NCBI GenBank assembly: GCA_023333565.1
Contig: JAJKFH010001548.1
Location: 1,302,001-1,366,000 of the forward strand
Source: Puffinus mauretanicus
Lineage: Eukaryota > Chordata > Aves > Procellariiformes > Procellariidae
DNA length: 64,000 nt
Direction: 5' to 3'
Positions 1-14,800 of the stretch are shown here, piece by piece. The position numbers and the translations under genes were made by a program. Position 1 is the first letter of the stretch. Every line of letters starts with the position of its first letter. A model generated the notes under the pieces. The model saw only the letters and a list, made by a program, of their open reading frames with translations. It made no database searches and was not told the DNA's origin.

Positions 1-2803
1 GATACCCACGGAGTGGGGCAAGGTCTGGCGGGCGATGAGGTAGGGCTGCTCTCCCAGGCCATAGCAAGGGCAGGGAAAGCTGGTCCCTGCGCTAAGGCAG
101 CTTTAGGGAGCCTCCTCTCCCCTGCCGTCGTGTCCTGGCCCTAACACCTTCTCTCTCCCACGAAATCTTCCACCAGCCACAGCTCCACCTCATTTAACCT
201 GGAAAGCATTAATCCCACGGACAGAGCCCTGCACGCTTCTCCCCCTTCAAAAAATTCCTCCACTGTTCATAGCGAGTAGCTGAGCAAGACCGGCACAGGG
301 AGGAAAATGGGAAAATGGGAAACCCACACAAGGCCATCGGTGCTCGCCAAGGGAAATCAGGAGGGTGCTGTCCTCCGTCCCTTCGGCTTCCTGGGCAGCT
401 GGCTGGCCCCAACGCCCACCCAGCCGCTCGGCCCTGGGAGCAGCTCTCGGCTCCGGCCGGGCAGGGCTGCTCCCCGGCTGCCCCCCTCCCAAAGCCTCAC
501 ACTCCACGGGGACTTGTCCAGCACTTGTGGGACCCAGGTGGGGGTCAGGCAGGTCTCATTTGCTGGTGGAGGGTGGCTGCTGTGGAACTGAAGTGGAATT
601 ATGGCAACGGCAGTATGCCGATGGAAGAAGAAGAGAGAAACGAAGTGTCCACCAGAATACTGCTGCAAGCAGATTAACGGGAAGCTTGAAACCAGCAAAG
701 GCTGTGTGCAAAGAGCACAACCGCTCCTGAACTTGGGAACAAGGCACCTGCAGTATCTATCAGGGAGACCCTTATCACCGTTCCGGGGTTTTGCAATGCC
801 AAACTCAACAAGAGCCTGATGGGCTGAGCTAACGAGGAAGCACAAAATGCAGAAACATCATTTTGGCCCTCGCCTCTGATCTTCGGGGAAGCTCCCATGC
901 AGGCAGAGTCCCCCATCCTTCACTGCTGGGCCACCGCTCCAAGGGAAGCACCACTTCGCTTACACTTACCGAAACAGGTTTTCTTTGTCCCCATGGCAGG
1001 TAGCTGGAGGGGGTGAGCCAAGGGACTCTCACCCCTGTTCTCCAGGGTTTGTTCTCCTTGAGCAGAGCCCATCCTTTCTGAGCATAAAACCCAGCTACCT
1101 CATGGCCAATATCTGCTGGAGCCTCCAATTACCTGGAGCTTCCCTTACCACAGGCCCCTGCACGGGTCCCTGGCCACGACACCTCAGTGCCGGGGGTGAC
1201 GGTGGGGAGGAAGAGCCCCAGACCCGAAGGGCAAATTTACTCCCAGACCCATGAATGACTTCTGCCCACGCTCAGTCCCCACACTGCTCCAGGCATACTG
1301 CAAAAGCGTTTTCTAAGCAAGAAGCAGATACAAATATCGGCTTAATTAGTAAAACGGGAGGGTTCAGAGGGGGAAGTGTCCTCAGATGGGGGGGCTGGGA
1401 ACATGTCCAGGGTGGGGAGAAGACCCACGCGCTGTCCAGGGCCGCGGCCAGGGGAGCAGCTGCCGCTGGGGGGGCCGGGGCAGCCAGGGCAGGAGCCATC
1501 CCACGGCTCCCAGCAGCTCGCCGCCTCCTCCCCGCCACCCACGCCAGCTGGGCATCCGGACCCTTCCTCAGGCAGGAGGTTACCCGGGTCTGCTGGTTGC
1601 TTTCGACTTCGCCGAAGTGCGCGGGTGCCCGGCGCGGGCCAGGCTGGAGCCCTCGGGGAGCTGCAGCTCTGCAAGGGGGGATGCAGGACCCGGTCCCTGT
1701 CTCCCTGTCGCCATGAGCACGATGGCAATGACAACACGCAGCTCACAGGGACGAGGAGGGTTAACAAGGACTTGCTAAGCTCCCTGGAGACAGCGGGGAC
1801 AAGACAGCTACTAATATTATTAATGAATTTCACAAATGTCATCTTTAGACTCAACTATTTTAAGCTTTGCATTGAAACCCCGGGGGAACAGCGTGCATTC
1901 CACATTCATTAACCACGACAGATCCACTCGCTTGACACAGCCCGGTCTACAGCACTGGTTGGAAAGGGATTTTAGTGCTTTTCCCAGTCTGAAGCTCCTG
2001 AAATCCATACCCACGATACCTCCAAAATCTACCCAGCACTACACCTACCACCGCACTGCACAGGCTGTGATACAAAAGATCTAACACAACAAACAGGGGC
2101 AGTCAGAGAGAGAGTTGCACATTATTAAGGCGGCAGATGAGGAATTAAAGCTGAATGAAAAATACCAGATGCCATGAGAACCGCTGCTGCAGGAAATTAA
2201 AAACCCAGGGCCTCCGGTCTCACTGTTCCTTTGTCATCCCGCTCGCAGCTGCCCTGTCCCTCCAGGTCAGCAAAGCCAGACCCGGTCCCGCTGCCGCGCC
2301 AGGAGCGACCCAAGCCTGAGGGGACCCCCGGTTTGCAGGGGTGCCCCAGCCCAGCCGGCCGGCTGTGCCAGCCGAGCCGTGCGCGGCAGGACCAGCTTGG
2401 CGTGTGCAGACCAGCTCGGGGGGCTGGCAGCACTCACACACGCACAGAGCCCACCGACGGCTGCGTTACAGCCGCCGGTGCTGCACCCGCACACACACAC
2501 GCCCGCGGTCGGCCGGGCGCAGCACCCTGCCTGCCCTCGGGGCTGCTGGCTCCGAGATGCGGGTACCGTCGCTGGCAGGTGGTGGGCGAGCACAGGGCGC
2601 CCTGACCAACGCATCCGCATGCGGCCCGTCCAAAATTAACCTTTCACGTGCGCGGGCACAACATCCCTCCGGAGCAGACGTCAGGCACCGTGCGCAAGCC
2701 CCAGCCCCGCTAGAGACGCCTCCCCCACCGTCCCTTCCGGCAGCTTCTCCTGAAATGAGGAGGGTGTCGAAAGACGGACACCATTAAATAGATGGTTCCT
2801 TAC
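1..2803 (-). other. Presumed STARD8 intron 3' of the short-form exon (no exon seen)
   Basis: This stretch follows the donor at 2803 on the minus strand and runs to the window edge. It is GC-rich with several unrelated short open frames on both strands. I looked for the SAM-domain coding sequence expected in the next STARD8 exon and did not see it. No RNA gene or mobile element was recognised. Confidence 0.4.
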
Positions 2804-5800
2804 CTTGGCTCTTTTGAAGCAAGCCCAGAAAAAATCCAGCAATGGCATGATGTGCCGGGCGGGGGGGGCAGGCGCGGAGCCCCCCTAGACCGCGGCGCTG
2901 CCCCCGGCCCCGGGGAGAGCCCACCCCGGCACCCCCATGGGTGCTGCCTGCGGCACACGGAGCTGGGCAGAGCCCCAGTGCGGGCAGGAGCTCGGCACAG
3001 GCAGGGAGGGAGGGAGGAGGAGGCAGCGCTGCCTGCGGAGGCGGGCCAGCGATTCAAACCCTGCACCGTTATTCAGTTGGTTGCGAACAGGCTTGGACGG
3101 CGATTGAAATTCCCTGAAGATTGTGAGTTTTAAACAGCTCCAGGCTTTCCTTCCTGCCTCGAATGCAGCGAGCAGCGCTCCCGTTCCCAGGCAGTGGGAA
3201 GGAGCGAGGGAAAGAAACCCCCCCAGAGCAAAAGGAATGGGAGTTTGGCTCTCAAAGGCACATGTAGGACGTTGGAAACCCAAACCCCAGACGGTTTAGG
3301 TTTTCACTCCAGCCCCTGCTCCGGCTCACCAGCAGCAGTCACAGATGCACTCGAGAGGACTCCCGACACTCTCCGAGGGACAAGCCGTACCCACGCGGTC
3401 ACGTTGTCGTCCCCAGGCGCCCCCGCCGCAACCTGCAGCCTCCTGCGCGCGCCGGTGCAGCCAGGCTCACCGCGGGCAGCTCGTCTCCCCGTGGGGCACC
3501 CCTCGGCAAGCCTGCAGGTGTGACGCCAGCAGGGAGAAAAACTAGGGAAAAAACCACCCCCCAGCTATCAGATGTGGCCTAGCCATTCACTCCGACCCTA
3601 TTCACGGCTCCTTATCTTCCTTCCTTCCGCAAACATTTGTGCAAACTTAGCATTTGTTCACAAGAAGTACCATAATAAAAGGCAACGCCACAAACTTTCG
3701 TGCAAGCCGTCTGGTGCACAGGCCCCCAGGCGAGAAGTCTGCTCGCAGGCACATAAGAAAAGCCCACCCACTTGTGATTTACGAGATTATTTCAAAATAA
3801 GCAATGGCAAGTTGATCAGCAGCGATGCCGGGCTGAGCCACGCTCCCGCAGGACACTTGGTGGATGCCCAGCGAGCCGGTGGCACCGCTCCTGCCCACCG
3901 CCCAGCCCAGGCTGGCGTCTGGCTCCACGCACCCCAGGGGACAATCCTGCCCGCGCACAGCCCGGGGCCCGTGCCCGCCGATGGCAGGCGGGCAGCATGT
4001 GCTGGCGTGCAGGAGCACGGGGGCTCTCCCCCGGGACAAGGCGCCGTTTGTAGCGCGATACCCCAGCAGTTGGTGCGTGCAGCAGCTGAGCCTGCTGCCA
4101 AATGTCAGCGAGGGCGGACCGGGACATGGCGCTGGGGCCCCCCAAAGCGGGTCCGGCACCTTGGCAGACCGCTCCTGCCTGTCCTGGGGCCACCTTCACT
4201 GCTCTTCCCGGCCTGTCACCGCTGCCCTTCAGACCGCCTGGCTTTGTCCATGCGGGGGCACTGAGACAGCCCCGAGATGCTGGTGGAGGGGAAGACCTCA
4301 GGGAGAGGAACAGAGGAGCGAGCAAAGCACTAGAGGCCATGGTTGGCAGGACCCGGGTCGGTGGCAGTGCAAGCGCAGGACATCCCATGGTGTGCAGCTG
4401 CTCCTCCCGGCCACGGCCATGGCCACCACTGAGCCGAAGGGCCCTGCTCGGATCCCAGATTTCTGTTACAGCGGGAACAGTGCCAGCCTCGCTGGTGCTC
4501 TCTGCGGTGAAGCGGATGCAGCGGTCACAGCTCCTGGGAAGTAGGAGCAGGGACACAAGGCAAGGACAGGAGCACGGAAGACCGTGGAGAAGCTGCATGT
4601 GCCTGGAGAAGATGGCATCGGGCACCGCCACCCCCGTAGCATCCCGCAGACCTGACCTGCGCCCAGGACCCCCGAATCCGCAGCACCGCCCCGGCAGCAC
4701 CGACATGGCACCGGCATGGCCCCGGTGGCAGCACGCGGGTGGCATCAGTCCCGGCGCCGGCTCCAGCTGCCTCCTTCCATCTCCCCCTCGCTCATTCCTC
4801 AGCGGCATTTTGGCACCGCTCCCAGGCTTGGCACCAGCCGCAGCTCCTCCGCCGTGTCCCCTGCGTTACTGGGCCAGCATGGCGGGGCTGGGGGCACCCA
4901 GGCACAGCATAAGCTTTGTGCGTCAGCCTCTTCTCTCCTCCTTTAAACCCCTGGGGCTGGGAAGACAGTCTCACCTCTATGGGACACTTGCCCGAGGTCA
5001 CCTTTCCTAGCAAGCATTTCACCCGTAGGAGGGTGCACGTAGGAGTTAAAGCCAGACGCTGCTGCCTGACAGTCAGCCGCTCTCCATAACTCACTCACCG
5101 CTGCCTCAGGGGCCACAGTTTTTATTCCAAGGACTTGCAAATACTTCCCCATGGTGGACGAAGGCAGCTGGGACGAGTGCCCGTTTCCAGATGTCCCCAT
5201 CCAGCTCACTGCGTACCACTGCCAGGGGACCCGCCACCGCGGCAGAGCCGCTGAACGGCATTGCCACCACGGGATCCTGCGGAAGGTGCTCCCGGCCATC
5301 GTCACTCCGGGCGGCCCGGGGAAACGTCTCAACACCTCTTACAGGCTTTCCCCTCAGCAGGGCAGGGCCGGGCACACGGGCAGCGCTGGCTGTGGAGCCC
5401 CGGGCTGCAAGAGCAGGGCTCGCTGCCTGCAGAACGCCCCGCCGGAGCGGGAACCGGGCAGGGGCCCGCGCGTGCGCACGGGCCAGCGGCTACCCAGAAC
5501 CTCGGTAAGGTTCCGGTACAGGAGACCCGCTCTTCGCTTCCGTCTCTGCCAGCGCTGGGGCTGAAGGCAGCTTTCGCAGGAGGGGCCGTCCCTGCAGGGC
5601 CAGCGGCGCTGCGGCTCTGCCCCGCTGGGCTCCTCTTGGCGCCAGGGGCTCGCCCGCCAGCGCCGCGCTCTGCACCGGTTAGCGCAGGCGGCACTTGAGG
5701 TGGCGGACAGGTGCCCGCAAGGTCACCACGACGGACCGCTGGAGACGGCTCTGTCCTGCCAAAACCAGGAAAGCCCTTGGGGGGGGGTAGCCGCGCAGCG

Positions 5801-8800
5801 GCACAGGCACAACTACGCCGGCCCACCAGAAAGGCGCTGCCAGAGGAACGACCCCGCCAGCACCTCGCTTCGCTGCGTGCTCTGGCCGTGCTGAGTCCTT
5901 CTCCCACTTCCTCCAAAAGCAAAAAACAACAAGTTAGTGCAAACAGAAGAAAGCTGTCTCCTTCCCAGGGCCTGGGAGACAAACCACAGAGGCTTCTGCA
6001 TACTTGTGTAGCTTCTTCCTATCCAGTCATCCCAAAAGCATTCAAGTAATTTCAAATCTAGGATCCTTCTTCAGCACACCAGGATACCATCCTCGGTAAG
6101 AATAGGTCCTGGGGACCGGATCCCCTGCAAAGTGGCTGAAGCCCGTGCACACCAAAGCGGGTATTTCTGCCAAGGGATGCCAGGACACAGGCTCCACTGC
6201 TGCGTTTGACTCTTCCCAACATTTCTAATGTACCTGCTCCACAGACATCTACAGGAAAAACAAAAGCAATTTCTATTAATTCTCTCTCTATATATATATA
6301 TGTAACACCTTCAGACTTACGTAAGAGCCCATTTTAAACTCGAGTTAATTTTAAAAGGCTGATTCTACGGAAAACTCCACACTATACAGGCTCGCTAAGA
6401 GTTTTCCACATGGTGAATGCCAGCCCTGCCCCATCTGCTGCCTGCAGTGCCCAGGGCTGCTCACCAACCAGACCCAGCACCGCGACAAACACCTCGCTTT
6501 CTCTGTAAAGTCATGGGACAGGGCCGGTATTTTGGAGGACAGGTACAGCCTCCTCTCACAACGGATCATCCCCCAGAGGATCCCCTGTCGCCCCCGAGCA
6601 GGCCTGCGGCCAGGAGCTATTCCTGTCCCATTGAGCTATTGCTGTCGCGGCTGTTGCTCAACAGCACCCCGGCACAGTATTAATAACAGCTAACGGCTGG
6701 CAGCCTGCCAGGCAACATCCTCGCCGGCAAGAGAAGCCACCATCACTGCTGGTACCGCTGCTGAGGGCTGGCCCCACATCTGCGGGAAAACGTGGGGCGT
6801 CTGGAGAGGTGTGAGCAGGGGGCAAGCGGCGCCTGGCCAGCGAGCAGCCCCAGCGAGCCATTAGCACGCAGTGATTTTCCACTTGCTGCTGTGTGCAGGC
6901 ATTTCCCCGAGGTCAGGAAGGGAGCAGCTACTCGCAGAGCGGGCGTTTGCGCTATTAGCATAGCGGGAACAGTAACCCTTTTCTTTTAACAACGCTGGAT
7001 CGCGGGGCGGGTGCTGACGGGGCAGGGCTGGCAGCGCCGGGCAGGGGCTGCGGCACCGCGCGGGTGGCGAGAGAAGAAGGGGTGGGGAAGGCGTAAAACC
7101 TGCTGCCCGCGGGACACGTCACCTTGGAGGCTGCGGAGACCGTGCCTTTCCAAGGACAGGGCTGAGCCCCTCCTGCGCTGGACCAGCCCTGCCGTGCCCC
7201 CAGGCGAGGGGCTGCAGGGGCTCTGCCCGGGAAGGTCCGGCACACAGCACCCCACGGCTGGGGCTCGGGCTGCGATGGCATCCCCAGCACGGACCTCGGC
7301 GCTGGGCTCCAGCCCGAGAGGCCAACGGTGCTATTGAAGAGGCACCAGGCACCACGACGGCTGGACCACGAGAAGCCTACTGAGACACGTGAACAAAGAG
7401 CAGCAGAAGACGCACCTCAGCTTCCCACTGTCCAACGGCCGCCCCATGCCGCCGGTGAGGCAGCGAGCTCCTGCCCGCCTGCCACCACTGCTTTTCCCTT
7501 AAAAAGTTTCTCATTAAAAATAATCTCAACTCCCATCTCCAAAGGGGCATTCGGGAACATGAGAAAACTGTTAAGACCTGCATTTTTTTTTTTAAACAGA
7601 CAGAGTCTAAACTGTTTGGTTTTGATTCTGAAAACAAACCATTCAAACAGAAGTCATGTCATCTCTTGGAACAGGTACCTAATTTTGTAACTCATAGCGG
7701 GGGTCCTGGCCTTTGCTGCTCGACCAGACGTTGCCAGATGTCCCACTGGCAGTGGCCCCAGCCCAGGCAGGCAGGGAGCCACGGCTCTGGCACCCATCCG
7801 CCCTGGGGAGCAGGCCAGCCCCGCTTGCCAGAGAGCACCACCCTGGAAGGGGGCTTGCAGCACCAGGGGGGATGCCATGGGGTGGTGATCAGTAAGGGAA
7901 CAGTTCTGACCCATGCAGGCCGATTGCGAAAGATCACCATCCAACGTGGTCAGCCTTGACACACGCACGCATGCAAACAAAGAGCCCATTTAACGATAAA
8001 GGAGAGTTATTTCCAGCGGGGCAGTTGCTGCTTCTACTTTGAGGAGCGACAGAGAAGCTACGAACATACCGCCCAGGCTGGTGCTGTGACCAGGACCAGG
8101 GGAAATGCCCTGACCTGTGGGGCACGTGCCGCTCACCTGGCAAACCAGCCCGTTCCTTGTGCTGCAGCTACCGCGTGCACCGCGCGCCCTGCGCGGGGGC
8201 AGGAGCAGGGCAAGCAGCCCGCCGGGCGGAGGGGGCACGCGCCCGGGCCCACTCCTGCCCGAGCGCACCGCGCCGGCGCCTTTCGGGAGGTTTTCCTCCC
8301 CGCCAGCGAGCCAGCATCAGCGGCAGGCGGCTGCGGCGTGCTCGGCCGTGGCTGCCATCGGGAGGCACAGGCGGGGTGGGGCTGGGGACGGGCGCTGCCT
8401 GCGAGGCAGGATGCGGGCGGGCGCTCGGCTGCCGGGGTGCCACGTGCTGCCGCAAGCTGCGCCGGAGACCCAGCGCTGCGGGAAAGCCTCCCTCTCCGAC
8501 GGACAATTAGGCAATTACTTAATCCCCACGTGCCAGCTCCTGCGGCAAAAGGAAGCACTCCGGTGGGCAGGGCAGCACCCCTGTAACCCTTCTGGGGCCA
8601 GGGGTGTAAATCCCCCATCCCACAGCAAGAAAGCAGCCGGCTGGTCCCACCGGCGTCCCCTCGGCAGGTCCCTTTTCGAAGGCTGAGACAGAGCAGCAGG
8701 ACGTCACCCTCTCCCAGCACCTGGGGCACGCACACCCTGCTGAAGCCTCACCTCCAACACCAATTACGTCTTTCCTTAACCCAGATGCGCAGTGGACTCT

Positions 8801-11800
8801 CTCAGACGCCCCGAGGGCCCCTTGCCTTAAACACGGCTGCAAGAAGCCCCCGCCCTCCCCAGTCCCCTCAAAGGTCCTGGCAAGGGCTGAATCTGTGCAT
8901 TTCCCCGCAAAAGATGGCCTGGTTTGTAAACACCCGTGACTGTATTTACAAACACATATGTGTGTATATTTACAAATACTGATTTATTTAGTATACACAC
9001 AAAAGCCAAATAAACTTTTCAGATGACTAGTCCTCACAGACTCACAAAACTCCCCAATTTCACTAAACAAGAGATGACATCACTGAAAAAATGAGTCAAT
9101 GATGTTTTTGTGGAATTTCTGCTGCTCAAGCTGGGGTGTGCTCCTGCCCCGATTCCCTGGGACTTCTGCGGATCTATAAGCCCGCAGCCAGAAAGCTTGA
9201 AGACTTCAACAACAGGAGGTTCGCACCATTAAATTCTATTAACATAAAAAAGTTAGCCTTGTTAACGAGCGTCCTGGCTCTCCCCAAACGCGGGGTGCCC
9301 TCCCTCCCTGAGGCTGCATGCCCGGAGCTCGCCAGGACCCCCCACCTCCGCGCTCCCGGGGCTGCGGGCGAGGACAGTGACGCCACCGGTGAAAAATAAC
9401 CTCCCCGACCCCGGCGGGTGAAGCAGAAATAACCTGCAGGCAGCCCAGGCGCTCGGCCGGCGGCGGCCCCGCGGGGGACAGGGCTCTGCCGCGCCCCGTG
9501 CAGCCCGGCTGGGGGACGCAGCCGTGGGGGGCAACCACCGGGAACACGCCAAGCCGCGGCATCGTGGAGGATCCGGGCGCCTGGCTCCATCCCTCCTCCC
9601 GCTTTCCTCCTTCATCCACCCCCAGTAGCTACTATCCATAGGGGACACTTGCTCTCAGCCTTTACATTATCATTTCCAAATCCACGGCTCAGCACCCGGG
9701 CTCGGGTCATTCCTCACCACACACCCCTCGCTTTGCCCGCGTTCGAGGCCGACCGGTTTAAGTTTGCGATGCTGCAGCGCCCAGGGCTTTTCATCAGCGT
9801 GGGGGAAGCGCGCTATTTAAATGCATTTAAAGGAACGTGACTGATATGGTAACGTTTTTGAGATACTATAGCCAAGTTACACAAATTACAGATAGACCCA
9901 AGTGATACAGAAAGAAAACAGCTTTTTTTGAGACCTGTATACCTAACCGATTTTAACTCTATTGCTGTTGAAGCACCTAAGAGTAAGTGCCTGGGAAGAG
10001 CCTGCAAAGATTCCCACGCAAGGCAGAACTGCAGCAAAAACCCGCTGCTATGCCATAGTTTTCATATAGGCGTCTTGAAGATAAAAAGAAATATAATACA
10101 GGCTGCATTTTTACATATAAAAGAGTAGCATAAGCAGAATGCTCACAAGGCAGCTTTCCCTTCCCCATGGGAATATTGCTGAGCTGCTAGAGCCTGGCTG
10201 GGACATTAATCCGAAGGCAGGCGCCAGACCAGCACAAGGAATTGCAAGCATCTCTTATTATTAGCAAGAGCAGGGAGGCTCCTATGGCAAATGTATAGGA
10301 AAAGCAAAGGGCTGTGCTATTAACAGCCAGAGGACAGCCTGGGGACGGCCTGGCTCTGTCCCGGGGGCCGAATGCAGAGGGACAGTCCCAGCACCCGCGC
10401 TCCCCGCACGAGCTCAGGCCCAGAAACGCAGCTGATTTAGCAGGGGGCTGCCTGGGAGCCCTTCCCCTTCGCAGCCAGCCTCTCCTGCCCGAGAGCAGCA
10501 CGGGGAGGGCTGGCATCGCGCGAGGGGCACCAGCACACGCGTGCGCACGCAGACACGGCCGGCAGCTGGCTGGATGCAGGGGACACGCTCCTGCCGGTGC
10601 CCAGCTACCCGCCTCCGACAGCCAACATGCTCAGCAGCTAAAGAAAAGTGATCACAGGCAACAGAGACACATCTGTCTTTCAGGCCTGCACAATTAAATG
10701 CCATTTAATAAACTAGATTTGATCTACTCGTATATTTTCGCACATAGTTCTAGCAACAGCTGCTGTCTGGGGAAGATCCCGGCCCTATTTTTGGCCAAGG
10801 TTTGGGATTAATTAACAAGACAGAGGAATCTCTGTCAGGTGCAGGGCTCTGCTCCCTGCAAGCGAGGGCAGGTCTTTACAAGTTTAACCCCGCGTGACAA
10901 ACTCACATGCAGCCTCCTCTCACTTGCGCAGGGTTGGACCATCCACGTACCAAGTTTTCCACATCCCAAATTCAGAGGCAAACCCTGTCCAGCACAGCCC
11001 CCCATGCAGAACGCAGTGCCAGGGACACGGCAGCTCCGCTCGTGGGATGCTGGGCCCTGGATGCAGCACCGTTGCTTCCACCCAGTGCAGAGCCAGGAGT
11101 GAAATTCCCTGACGGATCCAAGCATCAGCGCGTGCATCCCCGGAGCATGCGGAAGCACGAAGACGACAGGATCCAAGGGCTTCTGCAAGCCAGCCTGTGC
11201 CCCGTTTGACTTACTCTGCCGTCACGCTCCAGCACCCTGGGGTCTCTGGAGGATTGCCACCACGAGCAAAGGGCTGCCTGGCCACGTGAGCCTCCTCGCA
11301 AAAGCACCAAGGACCACGGCACAGAGCTCGGAGGCCAGGAACGATCCATCCTCAAGAGCCCAGATTTGCTGTGGCGGCTGCAGCCAAACCCCACCAGAGC
11401 TGAGCCGACAGCAGGCAGCCCGACAGCAAAACACACCAAAGCAAGGCGGGGGCCCAGGGCAGAGGCAGCCGGGTGCGGCAAGCACGGGCACGGGGTGGGG
11501 TGGCTGCATGGTGCTCTTCTCATTCAGGAGCATCACACAAGACATTTAAAACAAACCAGCATCAGGCACAGCTCCTCCTGGCACCCTTTCAGTCAAAATC
11601 ACTATGCCCTGTCTTTAGGCCATCTACCGCATGAATAAGGAGAGACGCTTCTTGCCCAGGGACAGCAAGTGCCCGACCCGTGCCCACGGGCACGGCAGCT
11701 CCAGGGTGCTTCCAGGGCTGGACAGGAGCCACCACGCTGCTGCTAACCTTTGGGGATGCCAGGAAAACTCAGAGGCAGCTTCAGAAAACACTTTATACAA

Positions 11801-14800
11801 ACTCTCATGCACACAAAAACATTATTATTTAGCAGCAAATCCTTTTCTTCCCATGGCCGCAGGGGCTGCCAGGCTTGTTCCAGCGAGAGCATCCTGCCCT
11901 CAGCCCCGTGCCGAAGGGCTGAGCTGGAGCAATGCGCTCTGGTTCCCCGCTCCAAAGCGAATCAAGAGCTGGAAGAGGAAAAGCAAAGGAAGAGAAGATT
12001 AAACGAGCAGAATCCCTGTCCTGAGTGCTCAGAGACTGAGCCGGCCATGCTGCTCTGGGTGGAACGCGCCGAGCCCCGCAGCCTGCACGGCCGCTCGCCC
12101 TTCTGCCGGCCAGGGAGAGGGCTCCAGGGGCCACAGCAACAGGACTTGTTTCTCAGGTCCAAACCCACACGCTTGGAAACATCCAAGCCCAAACTTCCAC
12201 AGTCAGGTTACAAGTCTCTTAACAAAACACAGCATCAGAACAAAAGCACCTTTCCTTTCCAATTTACAAAGATGCCTTGAGGCTGTTGAGTGTGAGCCAC
12301 CTCCAAGGAGCCAGCAGCCCCATCTCCGCACTCGCCCCGGTCCCCGTCCCAGCGCCCGTTTCCCCAGGACACATCCTGGCTGCAGGCTGGGTGCCAGACC
12401 ATGCTGTCCCCGCGCTGAGTGCAGGGCTGCGCTGTCTCGGGCTTCTGTCACTGCTGCTGTGAAGAATTCAGAAGCCCCGAGAAAGAAAGCAACCCCATCC
12501 CAGCTCTCAGCCACATTTGTTTTGCTAAAGGAGGACTGAATTATGGGGAGAGGCAGGTTTTAAATAAGCCCATGGTATAAATAATTGCACCGCCTGTTTA
12601 TGATCCTGAGACAGTAACACAAAGCGCCAGAATAAGACTTGAAAAGAACCAGAAAACACAGTCCGAGTGAAATCCGGCAGTTCTTGCTGAGCTCCGAAAT
12701 TTACCCTCTGCCTTTTTCTTGTAGAAACCGATGAGCTGATCACAGACTCCTGCCTTGCATCGGGCGGCATCGGGGATGGCGGGAGAAGCACAGAGGAGCC
12801 CAGCAGCTCCTTCCTTTACGCTGAGCAAAGCGCAGCCAGAGCCACCTCCGGCGGGAGCAGCACCTGCGGGGAGGTCAAATACGGGGCATGGCCCAGGGGA
12901 GGGATTTCCCATCTCTTGGGTTGCATGGGAAAACAACCAAGCAAGCGTCCCTGCCCCTGTCCCGTCAGGACAGACCTCGTCAGGAGGTGACAGCCCCTCT
13001 CCCAGCGGGGAGCCCTGGTGTAAGCCCGTGCTCACAGAGCCCCCTAAGCCCTGCGGGCTCCCGTAAGCCCGGCAGTTCAACATCTGCCACGGGACATCAA
13101 GAACACACTTGTTCAGCGAGACCCAGCTGCCTCGTTCCCCACGCCCTCCTCAGAGGCGGGGGAGCTTCGAAGAGCCGCCCGCCTGTGCGGGGGCTGGACG
13201 CCCTGCAGGTGGGCCAGACCAAGAGCATCCCGGATCCCCATCAGCCCTTCCAACGGCGGCCCGCTGCCCCCCGGCTCCCTCCAGCGAGCCGGCTGCCCCC
13301 GGCGTGAGCCGAGTCCTGCGCCCGGCCCACCTTCCTCCCCAAATGCAGCCAGCAACCGCTGCGCGGTGCCGGCACACGGTGGGGAACAACGACCAACTCC
13401 AAAACACATTTGAGGGGAGACAGGACACGTGCTCTTGGCTTCTTAGCTCGACCCAGGCATTTGGGGTTTGTGGGGAGCAGACGGGCGGTTCTGTGCAACC
13501 CCGATGCACCAGAGCTCACAGGAATGAGCACGATCCAGCCAGAGCACCGGTGACACCCCGAGTATCTTCCTGAGCACAACCCGGATGCTTGGAGCACAGG
13601 GTACAAGCTTTGAGCCAGGAAATGCCGTCAGGAAGGCAATAGTGGTTGGTTTATTTTAAGCTTCAGCCGGGGGGGGGGGCGGTAAGTGGCTTGTACGGAC
13701 CCCCGGGACCATGCAAGGGACCACGGCCTGACGCCCATCAGCAGGGGAGAATCAGCAGCTCTAGGTAGGGATCTGTTAATTTTAAATCTCATTACCCCGT
13801 AGATTTTCCTTTGCAGCACCTGTCTTGCTTAAGCAAAGGGCGCACACACACACACACACATATACACACACATACATATACTTATTGCAATGGCAGGAAA
13901 AAGTGCCAAGTGCTAGAGAGGCTCAGCCTGGTTTTGGAAATTACTTTTCTGGAGATGGTTTAGGGTGGCTCATAGAAGGCCACCAAACCTGTGCAAACAA
14001 AACGATTGAGTGCCACGCCGATCCTGGTGCCCGGTACAGCAGACCCAACGTGGGGCAGAGAAGCGCAGGCAGTCTCCTTTGGAAAACCAGGGAAAAGTGA
14101 CTCCTGGCCGTATCAAGGGAGAGGCGAGGCAGGACGCGCAGCAGCTACAGCCGCTGTCCTGACTGCCTGGCCAGGCTGTAACCGCTTGACCCGGCGCAGG
14201 AGCGGACACCTCTCACCAGAACCACATCAGAGGAAGACGTGCTCCTGCCCGACAACGTGCGCGGGAGGAAAGGCGAACCAAGGCTGGGCAGGAGAACCGC
14301 GCAGCACCCCGCAGCCGCCTCCGCCATGGCAGAGTGCTCCTAACGTCAGCACCCAGTCCAATGGCTTCATTGTACCTTCAGTTACAAGAGAAGCAAACCA
14401 GAGCTGGTTTGCATGGGAAAGCAAACCAGAAGGGCCAGCCTGGCATGCAGCAGGACCAGGAGCGGCGGGGCCGGAGCTGCCTGGAGTCCCCCTGCCCGCT
14501 GCTTGCTTTGTGCTTGGGGAACAGCCGCAGGGACCAGGCTCGTCCAATGGCTCTGTGTGCGCCCGCGGCCAGCACGGCTCGTCTGCTTTAAGGGCTCCGG
14601 AGCCCGTCAGCCATTTGTAACCAAATTTAACAGGGAGCCAGAGGCCTCGAGGGTAATGATGTTTGTATGAGTTTCTTGTAAACAGAGGGACTTAAAAGGG
14701 GGGACGGAGATCTTACTGGCACCCCAACAGCAGACACGTCCACAAGGAGCACAAATACCCCAAGCAAGGGAGCCCACCCAGGAGCCTGCTGGCCCACAGC

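Noticed and set aside
3816..4808. 330-codon minus-strand frame
   Set aside because: Longest frame of the left part, but GC-rich low-information composition, no recognisable domain and no splice or promoter support.
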